64,000 nucleotides of DNA. It comes from Mantamonas sphyraenae. Its lineage: Eukaryota; CRuMs; Mantamonadidae. The stretch lies in contig JAPMXV010000021.1 in NCBI GenBank assembly GCA_026936335.1, forward strand, positions 186,001-250,000. Direction: 5' to 3'. How positions within the stretch are numbered: the first letter of the stretch is position 1; the number at the start of each line of letters is the position of its first letter. The notes below the pieces were generated by a model. The model worked only from the letters and a program-made list of their open reading frames with translations. It was not told the origin of the DNA and did not search any database. Below are positions 50,437 to 60,383 of this stretch, piece after piece. The position numbers were made by a program, and so were the translations under genes.

Positions 50437-53400
50437 ATGTTGCAGCATGCAGACGAGAGCGACAGCGACAGCGACGAGGGCTTCGCATACGATGGGCAGG
50501 TGGAAGTGAGGGCACTGGAGGCTGAGCCAAAGAGCGGACTGGTGGGAAGGAGGCCGGCGCCGCGGTTGGCACGGCATGATGCGGCACGAGACACCGTGGG
50601 GGTTGGGCTGGAGTCGGAGGGGTCCGGTGACACAGATCCTGGGGCAGGAGTGGAAAGGGAGTCGCATACGCTGCGCAGGGAGCAGAAACAAGAGGCGCTG
50701 CGGCCTGTGGAACGTGCCGCGGGTGCGTCAAGGAGGAGAGAAGAGGTGCGTTCAGGGAGATTCAGTCCGACGCGGACGCGGCTTCAGGGGACGGCGGCGA
50801 GGCTGAGGCGAGGCGCAGGCGTGGGAAACAGCAATGGCAGCGAGAGTGTGGGGAGCGGGTCGACTCGTGGTAGTCCGACTGGGATTGCGGGGCGTTCACG
50901 GCCGCCGATGTCGCCTGGCGCCCATCAGCTGAAGCAAACGAGGAGCAGCGGAGCGAGCCGAGGCCACTCGCGGAACCCGTCGATGACAAACATCGACAAC
51001 CTGGAACTGGACATGGCAGATGAGATTGCGGAGGAACGCAAGTACGTGGTGATCAAGATGGGCCACGTGCCAAAGGAAGCTGTGACCGAGTGGTTCCAAC
51101 GGGAAAAGTCTGTGGACGAACACAAGGCGGAGGCAGGCGCACGGGAGGAGCTTTCACAGATGTTGGAGGAGGAACAAGACGAGGAAGAAGAGCGCATCGA
51201 TCCGTCATTCGAGAAGAAGCTGCCAAAGATCCTTCAGGCCAGTGCGGGCGACGAGCACAACCGCGAGTATGCGCTGTTCACTTGTGAGTTGGATAGATAG
51301 GTGGGAGGGGGACGTGTGCGCATGGGTATCTGACACGCTGAGCACACAGTCCGTGCGTTTCAAAAGTCAAAGCACGAGATTATCAAGTCGTTCTACGTGG
51401 AGCTGATCGTACATCTGCTGCTGTGCACGCTGCTGATCTACAGCATGAACGTGACGGATTCACAGTCGGTGTACAACCAGAACAGCCTGATTGCAGACAT
51501 CTTCTTGGAGGAGGAGTTTAACTTTGCGGACGCGCAGATCAAGAAAAACTTCTTTAGCATCGCGGAGCTGGAGGAGTTTTGGCAATGGATTCAAGGGCCG
51601 TTTCTGAAGGGCGTGTACCAGTCTGCGTACTACAACGGAGATGCGCTGCCTCGGGAACGGGCAAACATCCTGCGCAACCACTTGTTTTTGACGAACCAGG
51701 TGCGCATCCGTCAGATCCGTACAAAGCCGGTCCTTTGCACAGGAAAGTTTCTGCCAGAGGTTGTGGACGGGTTCAACGGGCAGAGAGACGCACGCGGGAA
51801 ACCGCAGACGCCGTTTGAGTGTTACGTGCCAGCAAATTCGACGCACTTTGAGTGCATGGAGGCGTTTCGGGGCAAGTATACGTGCAACAACTCGCTGGCC
51901 AACATCAACGGAGGCCCAGAGAACTACGGGCACTACTATGGAACAAGCGGCTACGTGGTGGACCTGCCGCGGCGCAACGAGACGCTGGGGCGCAGCATGG
52001 TGGCAACACTGATCAAGGACCGGTTTCTGGACGAGTGGACATCAGCCATTGTGATTGAGGTGAACCTGGTGAACCCGTCGACAGAACTTGTGTCGACGCT
52101 GCAGATGCTGGTGGAGGTGACGGCGGCAGGGCAGCTTCTGCCTTCGTACAGACTGTACACGAATGAGCCACCGATCAGCTCACAGCTGGGCCAGTTTCGG
52201 TATGTCATCGAGCTGGCGCTGGCGGGGCTGGTGGGCCTGTACATCATGCTGGAGGTGTTCCAGATGAACCGCAGCGGGTGGCCAGCGTATGTGTCGGACG
52301 CCGGGAAATGGATCTACCTGGACTTTGCGCTTATTGTGCTGCTGCTGAGTACGGTGGCGATGCGCGTGTACATCCTGTGGACGGTGACGGCAGACCAGTA
52401 CCATGACTTTGGCAGTGCGTCGTACCGTGATCTGTACGTGATCAACGAACTGGTGTCGCTGAACAACGGGTTGGCAGGGCTGTGCATCATGCTTGCGCTG
52501 CTGAAGACGTTTCAGTATGTGCGTGGAGCGCGGCGGATGTATTTGATTTGGGAGACGCTTGCCGGAGCTGTGCCGGACCTGATCTCGTTTGGGATTGTGT
52601 TTGGCGTGGTGATTTCTGGGTTTGCGCTGTGGGGCCAAGTGCTGTTTGGCGGGTACAGCCGTGACTTTCAGACGTTCTCGTCGGCGTTTTCTGCATGCCT
52701 ACGTATCATGATTGGGGAGGTGCCGTACAGGCCGCTGGCAAACGTGCAGCGGATCTACGCGCCGCTGTTCTTTTCGCTGTACATGGCAACGGTGTACCTG
52801 ATCATGATCAACGTGTTCATTGCGATCATTACGAACAAGTACGAGACGGAATCGGACGAGTACGAGATGTACCGCAACAGCGCGCTGGAAAAGCTGGGGT
52901 CGTTCGACCTGCTGGACAACTACGAGTACATTGTGCGGTACCACACGACGTTGTGGGTGAACCACATTGTGATGTTGACTGAGGAGCCGACTCGGTGGCA
53001 CGCGGTGCCGAGAGACTTTACGATGATGTCTCTGCCGGCAGGGGCCGAGGTGTACTTGCGCCACTTTCGCTGGCCGCTTTCGCAGACGGTGGAAAGAAGC
53101 GATTTTCAACCACGCACGTACGTGAGCGTGAATCGAGACGATTTTGACTCGTTTGTGATGCGGGGCTACTTCATTCGGCTTGGCACGAGCACGCTGTTGG
53201 TGGAATACCGGCGGAAATCGAAGCGTGTGCGGTATGTGAAGTGCACGGTGATGCTTGAGGGCGTTGTGAGGATGGGTGACGAGCTGTCGCTGTACAGCGC
53301 AAAGAACACGTCGCGAGCGCACGTGGAGGGCCTGCTGGAGAAGATCACGGCGGGAGACAGGTTTGCACAAGGGGCGTACGCGACGCTGCGGGGTGAGCTG

Positions 53401-54570
53401 GAGGAACGGAGCAACTTTCTGCAGAGCTGGAAAATCTACTGCCAGCAACCGAAGCTGGTGAAGAACGAGTTTCGCAAGCCGACCAAGTCGCAAGTGTTCT
53501 TCCGCGGGCTGGCGTTTCCGGTGGACATCTTTCTGCATCCGCCAGATCGACTCAAGATCAGCGAGCAGAGTGTGCACGACGTGATGGTTGTGGAGAGCCA
53601 GAAGCGTGCGCGGAAGCAGATCCACAAGCTTATCAAGCATGCGTCGACGTTTGGGATCAACTTTCACCGGAACGACCTGGTGATGTTCTTTGAGGATCTG
53701 CTGATGCAGGGAGTGTTGATGGTGCGCACCGTGCCGACGCTGAAGCGGTACCTGCAGGCCTGGCTGGACAAGAACAGCTCGCGGCGGCTGCACATCCAAC
53801 CGACGAGCTGGCGGCTGTTGGTGTCGATTAGCAAGGCACTGTACAGGTACTTTTGCCTGGAGGAGGAGGAGGAGATTGTGCTCGGGGACAACGAGGAAGA
53901 GGACGCGTTGCTGAAGAAGCGGATGCGTGCGGAAGCGGACGTGGTGGAACAGAAAGGATGCTGTCGGGAGGAGGTGCGAAGACATCGGGAGGAGGGAGAC
54001 GAGGAGTACGAACTGGCGCTGCGACGAAAGGAGAGCCGAGCGGAAGAGATGAAGAAGCTGCAATTGGAGGAGCAGCGGCAGGAGCACATGCTGGACGAGC
54101 ACGACGGGATCCCGACGGAGTCGGCGCCGTCAGAGACGCTGCGGATGGCGAACAAGGGGGTAGGGACGTTTGGGCTGGACACGATGAGTTTCAGCGACGT
54201 GGTGAAGCGACAGCGGGACCGGTGGTGCCTCAAGATGGCAGAGAACCTAATGGTGTATCTGGGGTCGCCAAACTACCCGGGGTCGATTGACCACGTGCTG
54301 TCACTGTACGGTGTGACGGAGAAGGAGATCCACTCGCTGAAGGGCCAAAAGAAGAAGAAGCTGGGAGAGCACATGATGATCCATGAACTGCAGGACCAGG
54401 TGAAACAGCTGAGCACACGCGTGGAAGAGCTGCAGGAGCAGCTTGGAGGCGTGCGCGTTGGCGGAGCATCGACGGGAGGGTCGTTTCGGCAATCGAGCGT
54501 TCGTTCGCGGGGAGGAACCGGGTTGTTGAGCAGGCATGGGAGCACAGCAACCGATGGGGCAGAGGGGTGA
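50437..54570 (+). CDS. Polycystin-2/TRPP-type cation channel
   Basis: Two exons, 50437-51283 and 51350-54570, phase 1, 1,355 residues. A long disordered N-terminus precedes the first transmembrane helix (near 302: VHLLLCTLLIYSMNV). The extracellular polycystin (TOP) domain follows with FWQWIQGPFLKGVYQ and several Cys and N-glycosylation sites. Then come S2-S6 (from about 566). The pore helix and filter region reads CLRIMIGEVPY, with Glu where animal PKD2 has Asp after the Gly, and S6 is TVYLIMINVFIAIITNKYE. The C-terminus has charged helices and a coiled coil (HELQDQVKQLSTRVEELQEQ). TRPP channels are typically ciliary. No EF-hand was clearly seen. Confidence 0.9.
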
Positions 54571-54593
54571 TGTGGGACAATAGATTACGTGGT

Positions 54594-54910
54594 TTATGCG
54601 TGTTTTGAGGTGTTGTGGGCAGATGTGTGGAGCTGGTGGACCTGAGGGAGGCGCAGGATTGGGCGGGAAGCGGGAAAGCGCGAGGTGTGAGGTGTGTGAG
54701 GGAGGAGAGCAGATGGATGGTGGGTGCAGACAAGCGCTGTGTGGAAGTACACACCTGGAGACGGTCCTTGAGAGCCTGCACGCTTTCCTGGTGCAGGAGC
54801 ATGCGTTCGAGCTGGTCGTTCATGTTGGCGAGGTTTTGAGTGACGCCACGAGTGACATTCGTGAGAGCAGAGAGGCTCTGGAGGGTGTCATTGGAGAGTT
54901 GAACAGACAT
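54594..54910 (-). CDS. Small predicted coiled-coil protein (67 aa), unrecognised
   Basis: Two exons, 54910-54755 and 54641-54594, phase 0, 67 residues; donor GTGTGT, acceptor CCCTCAG. The first exon is a heptad-rich helix (LSALTNVTRGVTQNLANMND, then LERMLLHQESVQALKDRL) of the kind seen in BLOC/BORC or kinetochore subunits, but I could not match a family. It lies convergent to the TRPP gene (23 bp between stops) and divergent from the BET-like gene. The alternative is that exon 1 is longer or that the gene is spurious. Confidence 0.5.
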
Positions 54911-55080
54911 GGACGGGGCGGGCTAAGGTGGCGGAGGAACGGGGATTGTGTGGGCTGGCCGGCGATGCGCTGGAGCAGGCAAGTCACCGCGAACCACGCG
55001 TTTTTTTGGAAAGCCCAGGCGGATTTTCTATTGGCGACAGTGTGGGGCGTGCAAGCGGAATAGAGAAGCAAAGACACAAT

Positions 55081-56960
55081 ATGCCGTTTACAATGGACAC
55101 ACATTTCAACATGCGAAGGCAGCGAGCGCTGTCGAACGCATCGACAGGGTCGCACGGGCAGCTGGCCGAATTTGGGTCGCTGCAGGAATGCCTGCTAGCG
55201 ATCTGGGAAGAGGTGGTGGAGGTAGGTGGGAAGTGGAGAGGGGGCGGGGGTGTGTTTGAAAGGAAGTGGGTGTGTGTGTAGAGGGCGCAGGAGGGCAGCT
55301 TGGGAGTGCGGGGAGTTGTTTTTTCTATGTTCTGGAAAGTTGTGGAGTTGCGCACCAACGCGAGATGTCCGGAAGCACTGACACGAAAACGGGCGGACGG
55401 ACGGTTAACGGACGCGGATGCGGGATGGCGGACAGTACCCATCGTCAGCATACTTCCTGAACAAGGTGCCCGACTACTTTCTGGACTTTCAGCCGTACGT
55501 GGACCTGAACACAGTGAAGCGCAACATCCTTCGAGGATACTTTGAAGATGCGACGTCGTTTCTGCAGCAAATGGCAGTGATGATCAACAACATGCGGCGT
55601 GCATCGGAGCACGACCCGACAGTGCGGGCAGCGTCGTTGGAGTTCCAATTGTAAGTGGTGGGCACCTGCAAAAGAGGGCAGGAGCCGTGGTCCGCGGACA
55701 GCTCACACAAAGCGTTTTTTGTGCAGGGGCTTGAACGTCGTGTTGCAACGGTACAACCTTCCGTCAGCGTCCATGTTCAATTCCATGGTGGAGAACACGT
55801 TTGGAGGCGATGGGATGAGCCTAGGAGGGTCGCGAGGCAGCAAGAAGCGAACGCTGAGCCACAGCGGAGAGGCTCCAAAGTAGGTTTTTTTTTTCTGGCG
55901 GATTTTCTTCCAGGGACGTGTGGCACTGCAGAGAGAGGGCGAAACGAACGCACGTGGCGCAGAGGAGGGCTAACACGTGTATTGTGTGCGTGCGTGTGTG
56001 TGTTTCTGCATGTGCATGTGTAGGAGGAAGAATAGGCGGGTTGGAAGTTTGGGTGGCGCGGGCTCCTCGCGGTTGGGGGGAGGCGCTCACGGGTCGTCAT
56101 CGTCATCGTCGCTGTCGTCATCCAGTGCATATGGACAGTACGGATACGGGATGGAGAGTGGAATGGGCTCTGGAGGTCTGTTTGCAGCGCCACAGCCGCG
56201 GTACGCGTTGGGATCGTCGAGAGGGTCTTCTACTGGAAGTTCGTCGTCGTCGCAGCACGAAGTGCTTGTGAGTGGAGAGATGGCACGGCTACACGAGCTG
56301 AAGCGACGTGTGCAGGGTGGCGGTGGAGGGATGGTGGTGGAAGTGGATGGCGAGGAGGAGTTGCTGGCGTTCCACTCGTTGCCGTTGGAGTCGTTGCCAT
56401 TTACGGTCGAGTTTGGAAGCTGGGCAGCCGGGGAGCTGGAGCTGTCGATGGACGAGTCGGACTCGTCGGACAGCGCGTCGCCGCTGGAGGCACTGACGGC
56501 AGAGATTGAAGGGTCGCCGCGGAAACTGAGTGGACGAGAGCGAGAGGAGCTGCGGGTGAGGAAAGCGGCGGAAGATCGAGCGCGAGCGGTGAGGCGGCAG
56601 CGTCGAAACATGAAGCTGAACCGGGATCTGAGCATGATACCTGAGGAGCGAATTGTGGACCTGCTTGCCATTCTGAAGGAGTGTACGCGTAGCAAGCATT
56701 CGACGGGAGGGGAACTGCTGTTTGATCTGAACGAGCTGGACGAGCGCAGTCTGCGCAAGCTGCGACAGCTGGTTCGCGCGGTGAAGCAAGAGGTGCTTGC
56801 TGACCGCATGCAGCAAGAGGAGATGCGAACGACGGCGAGGATACAGAGTGCAGCGGTGGCGTTGCAGCAACAGGCAGATCGGCAGATGTTTGCCAACGAG
56901 CATGTGTCGTTGCAGGTGAAAGAAGGAGGGGATGAGGATGAGGAAGTGGATGTGGATTGA
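55081..56960 (+). CDS. BET-like protein: degenerate bromodomain plus NET domain
   Basis: Four exons, 55081-55221, 55436-55650, 55727-55879 and 56024-56960, 481 residues. The bromodomain covers helices around YFLNKVPDYFLDFQPYVDLN, TVKRNILRGYFEDATSFLQQ and AASLEFQLGLNVVLQRY. The acetyl-lysine-binding Asn (YN in active bromodomains) is replaced in NNMRRASEHDPTVR, and no WPF shelf is seen. The C-terminal NET/ET domain is clear: MIPEERIVDLLAILKECTRS with ELLFDLNELDERSLRKLRQL, followed by a charged coiled coil. BET proteins recruit transcription elongation and chromatin factors; this one probably acts through its NET domain only. Confidence 0.8.
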
Positions 56961-57025
56961 TTGATTGAGGGTGAGGATGAGGATGAATGAAGGGAGCGCT
57001 CTGGCGGATGCAACAAGTCGTGGGA

Positions 57026-57721
57026 ATGTCGTCGAGGAGGCCAAACACGTCAAGGTCGGTGATGTCGACGTCATCGACGTCGTCGACATCGTCAAAGCTG
57101 TCGCAGTCGACACAGTCGTTGTTGGAGTCGATGCTGGCAGACACGTCGAACCTGAGCCACAAGCAGAAAAAGGCGCTGCTGACGAGCGCCAAAAACGGCT
57201 CGCTTCCGGCGTCGGCAAAGGGCAGCAGCAGCAAGGAGGTGAAGGAGGTGAGGACAAAGCCGAAAAAGACGAGACCACGTGTGACGGGCCGCAGCAGGCG
57301 AACAAAGGAGCAGATTGTGTCGTCGGGGGCGTACGAGATGGAAGTTGCAAAGCCGAGCAAAGGGGTGGACAGGGACAAGGAGCGGGCGCAGTTGGCGCGC
57401 GTCATGGAACACGGAAGCAAGGAGGCGCTGGAGGAACACGAGGCAGAGGTGAAGGAGCGGCGCGCGCGCCTGGCAAAGCTGAAGGAGAACCGGCCGCAAC
57501 AGAGAAAGACAAGGCTGCAGGCGCGGTTTGACGAGCTTGCGGCGGACGTGGACGACGCCAAGGCATTCTTGGATTCCATGTATGAGCTGGGCGAGGGCAA
57601 GAAGCATGAAAAGGTGGTGCGTGCGCAGATTTCGGAGCGGGTCAAGGAGATGGAGGAGATTGACGCCAAGCTGCAGGCGATGGAGAAAGAGGAGAAAGAG
57701 GGGAGAGAGGAGGAGGGGTAG
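57026..57721 (+). CDS. UPF0193 family protein (C22orf23/EVG1 homologue)
   Basis: Single exon, 231 residues from the ATG at 57026; an ATG at 56987 would add 13 residues. The match to the human UPF0193 protein runs nearly end to end: RRP near the start, a KLSQSTQSLLESMLADTSNL helix, SGAYEMEVAKPSKGVDRDKE, and the conserved tail RFDELAADVDDAKAFLDSMY followed by KVVRAQISERVKEMEEID. Function is not established; the family occurs mainly in ciliated organisms. The gene follows the BET-like gene on the same strand after about 65 bp. Confidence 0.88.
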   Translation: MSSRRPNTSRSVMSTSSTSSTSSKLSQSTQSLLESMLADTSNLSHKQKKALLTSAKNGSLPASAKGSSSKEVKEVRTKPKKTRPRVTGRSRRTKEQIVSSGAYEMEVAKPSKGVDRDKERAQLARVMEHGSKEALEEHEAEVKERRARLAKLKENRPQQRKTRLQARFDELAADVDDAKAFLDSMYELGEGKKHEKVVRAQISERVKEMEEIDAKLQAMEKEEKEGREEEG

Positions 57722-57756
57722 GAGGGGTAGAAGGTGTAACATACATTGGTTGGGTT

Positions 57757-60087
57757 TTAGGACCTGAGAATGGCTTTGACGACGCGGCCGTCGTGGACGA
57801 CGCGTACAATCCAGGGGCTGGTGCTGGTGACGTAGCGGCCCTGGCTGGCGACGACGTCGTGGTTGGGGTTGCAGTCTTGGAGAAGGGTGACTACACTCTG
57901 CCAGTCCTCGCCGACAAGGTCGTTGGTACTCTTGATGCCGCCTGGCAGGTTAATCTGCTCGGCAGGGCCGTCACCAGAGGGACGAACGTTGGAGGCGGAG
58001 GGAGCGATGCGCTCGACGACATCGTCTTGGTCGCGAGTCTGACCAGCCCAGCTGGAGCTGGAGCTGCTGGTTTGGACGCGTTCACGTGCAAGCTCGCGGC
58101 GTTCGAGCTGCTTGGCAAAGGCTTCCTGCTGCTTCTCGAGTACTCGCTGGGCCTCGATCATCCTCTCCATCTGCGCGACTTGGTCGACCTCCATGCGGGT
58201 CTTCCAGGCCATGAGGGCGTCGAGCTGCTCTTGCATGGTCTGGCGCAGTTGACGCTCAGACTCGTAGGCAACGCGTGCTTCCTGAACCTCCTCCTCCAAG
58301 CGGTTGACTGTGGCGACGAGATTCTGATTGTGGTTGGCCAGAGGTTTGAGTTGTTGCTCGACAACGACCTGCACAGTCCTTTGCAGCTCTTCGCTGACGA
58401 GAAAGTCCATGCCAAACTGTTGGAGGTTGTCTTTGGAGGCAGCAGCGGGTGCGTCTGCGTTCTGGAGCTGCATGACGTTCTCTTGAAGGTTGTAGATCAT
58501 CTGCATGAGCTCGCTCTGGCCGTCGCTGCTTGCGTGGACACCTGAGCGGACCTGTTGAAGGAGCTGTTGCTGTTCATCCCAGAGTTCCTGCTGGCTGGCG
58601 GCAGCCTTTTCCATGGCCTCGCTCTGGACCTGCTGCTCCCACTTGACGTCTGCAACCTCCTTGCGGACGGCATCGAGATGGGCCTCAGTCGCGGCTGTGC
58701 TTGCGCGGACAAAGTACTGGAGGTTGCTGACGACGTTTCGGGTCTGGAGCTGCACGAGCTCTGCGACTGCCTCGAGCATGGAGTCGTCGAGGTGTGCGAG
58801 AAAGGCGCCGAGGTTCTTGCTGGCATAGAGGTTGCCATCGATGTTTTCGTCGAGAAGGCCAGGGGCGTCGTCTTCAAAGTGGACCTCCTGGGCCTGGACA
58901 CGTGCTTGCTGCTCGTGCTCCTCGAGGCGGACCTGGAGGCCACTTGCATCGAGGTCGGCCAGCCAGGCGTCACCCATGGCGTTGTTGATGTCGGAGGAGC
59001 CGCCGTAGAGAAGGAGGGCGTTTTCGTCATTGAGGACGAGAAGGGAGTGGTTTTTGCGCGCAGGCACAGAGGCAGTGTACATGGGATACTCCTTGGCGGC
59101 ATCGAGGGCGGAGTCGTGGCTGTACCAGCAGGCCCAGGTGTGTGAGGTTGTGTCAAAGGCCCAGAGGTCGTCCAAGAGGGCGCTGCCTTGGCCGCCGTGG
59201 ACCAAGACCCACTTGCCAAAGGATTGGGCGACATGGAGGCAGCGCGGGCCAGGGTGAACGTCGTTGAGAGGCTCGACGCGAGTCCAGTAGAGGTTTGCGG
59301 TGTCGAGCTCCCACATGTCGTTAAGGAGGCCCTGGTCGCCCGTACCGCCAAAGAGAAAGATGCGCTGGCCAACTAGGGTCATGGTGTGGCCGTAGCGGGC
59401 GGATGGAGCATCGCCGCTCTGGTCGACGGCGGTCCAGACGACCTGCTCGGCGTCAAAGATCCACAGGTCTCCAAGGACGGTTGCGGGCTTGCGGCGCTTG
59501 CCGTGGGCGTTGGCGTCCTCTTGCATACCGCCAAAGACGACAAGCCTGTTGTAGCAGTGGACGCCCGCGGCGAGCTGGCGCGGGTCTGGGCAGGCCGCTT
59601 TGGCGTCTTGTGCGAAGCGGGTCCACTTGAGAGTGCCCTTTGCGAGCTGCCATGTGTCGTTGAGCTCGTGGTAGCCGCTGTGGCCGCCAAAAACAAAGGC
59701 GGTGTCGCCTGCGTCGACGGTGACGTGGTTGTAGCGTGCGCGGGGATGCGGGAGCGGGGTGTCGAGGTGGGACCATTTCTGCTCGAGGAGATTGAGGGTC
59801 CATACGTCTGTGTTTGGCTTGAAGCCGTAAATGCCGGACATGCCGCCGTAGATGAGGACGGTGTGGTCGTCGAGGCGGAGCATGGTGTGGCCGTAGCGTT
59901 TGTCTGGGAAGCCAGGGGTGGAGGAGCGTTTAGATCGGCGGTCGTCGTCGGGCTTTGTGTCGATTTGATGAAAGGCGACGACGCGTTTGTCAGATGAGCG
60001 GGGTACTTTTCCGGTGGCGCGCATTTGAGCGGCTTGGAGGCGTGACCGGAGCATGTCTGTGAGCACAGGGCCCTCCTGGCCTGACAT
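57757..60087 (-). CDS. Kelch-repeat protein with C-terminal coiled coil
   Basis: Single open frame, 776 residues from the ATG at 60087 (MSGQEGPVLTDML). Six kelch blades start near residue 50, for example RYGHTMLRLDDHTVLIYGGM, ARYNHVTVDAGDTAFVFGGH, ARYGHTMTLVGQRIFLFGGT and GPRCLHVAQSFGKWVLVHGG, each with the GG pair and a later Trp. A long coiled coil follows (about 470-700; RLEEEVQEARVAYESERQLR). A short globular tail ends PWIVRVVHDGRVVKAILRS. The layout resembles kelch/coiled-coil scaffolds such as Tea1 or the rabepk-like group, but no orthologue is assigned. Confidence 0.85.
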   Translation of the reverse strand: MSGQEGPVLTDMLRSRLQAAQMRATGKVPRSSDKRVVAFHQIDTKPDDDRRSKRSSTPGFPDKRYGHTMLRLDDHTVLIYGGMSGIYGFKPNTDVWTLNLLEQKWSHLDTPLPHPRARYNHVTVDAGDTAFVFGGHSGYHELNDTWQLAKGTLKWTRFAQDAKAACPDPRQLAAGVHCYNRLVVFGGMQEDANAHGKRRKPATVLGDLWIFDAEQVVWTAVDQSGDAPSARYGHTMTLVGQRIFLFGGTGDQGLLNDMWELDTANLYWTRVEPLNDVHPGPRCLHVAQSFGKWVLVHGGQGSALLDDLWAFDTTSHTWACWYSHDSALDAAKEYPMYTASVPARKNHSLLVLNDENALLLYGGSSDINNAMGDAWLADLDASGLQVRLEEHEQQARVQAQEVHFEDDAPGLLDENIDGNLYASKNLGAFLAHLDDSMLEAVAELVQLQTRNVVSNLQYFVRASTAATEAHLDAVRKEVADVKWEQQVQSEAMEKAAASQQELWDEQQQLLQQVRSGVHASSDGQSELMQMIYNLQENVMQLQNADAPAAASKDNLQQFGMDFLVSEELQRTVQVVVEQQLKPLANHNQNLVATVNRLEEEVQEARVAYESERQLRQTMQEQLDALMAWKTRMEVDQVAQMERMIEAQRVLEKQQEAFAKQLERRELARERVQTSSSSSSWAGQTRDQDDVVERIAPSASNVRPSGDGPAEQINLPGGIKSTNDLVGEDWQSVVTLLQDCNPNHDVVASQGRYVTSTSPWIVRVVHDGRVVKAILRS

Positions 60088-60383
60088 GGTGGTGTTGAGA
60101 GTTCCGTTGGGTTTGGGCGCGCGAAACGGGGTTGGATGCAGGTGGAAGGTGGAGGGTGGATGGTGAGTTGGGCATCGCCGTGGGAGCACTGGGTGGGATG
60201 TGGAAGTGGGTGAGGCGATGGAGGTGGCGTTGGCGATGAGTGGGAAGGACAGGGAGGGGAGTATGTGGAGGAGAGGGAGGGTGGGAAGGGTGGGTGACAC
60301 TGCCGGATGAGGTGATGGAGAGAGTGATTGAGGGGTTGGGGAGCGGAGGGTGATTGGGAAGGATGTGTGAATGAAAGGGTGGT

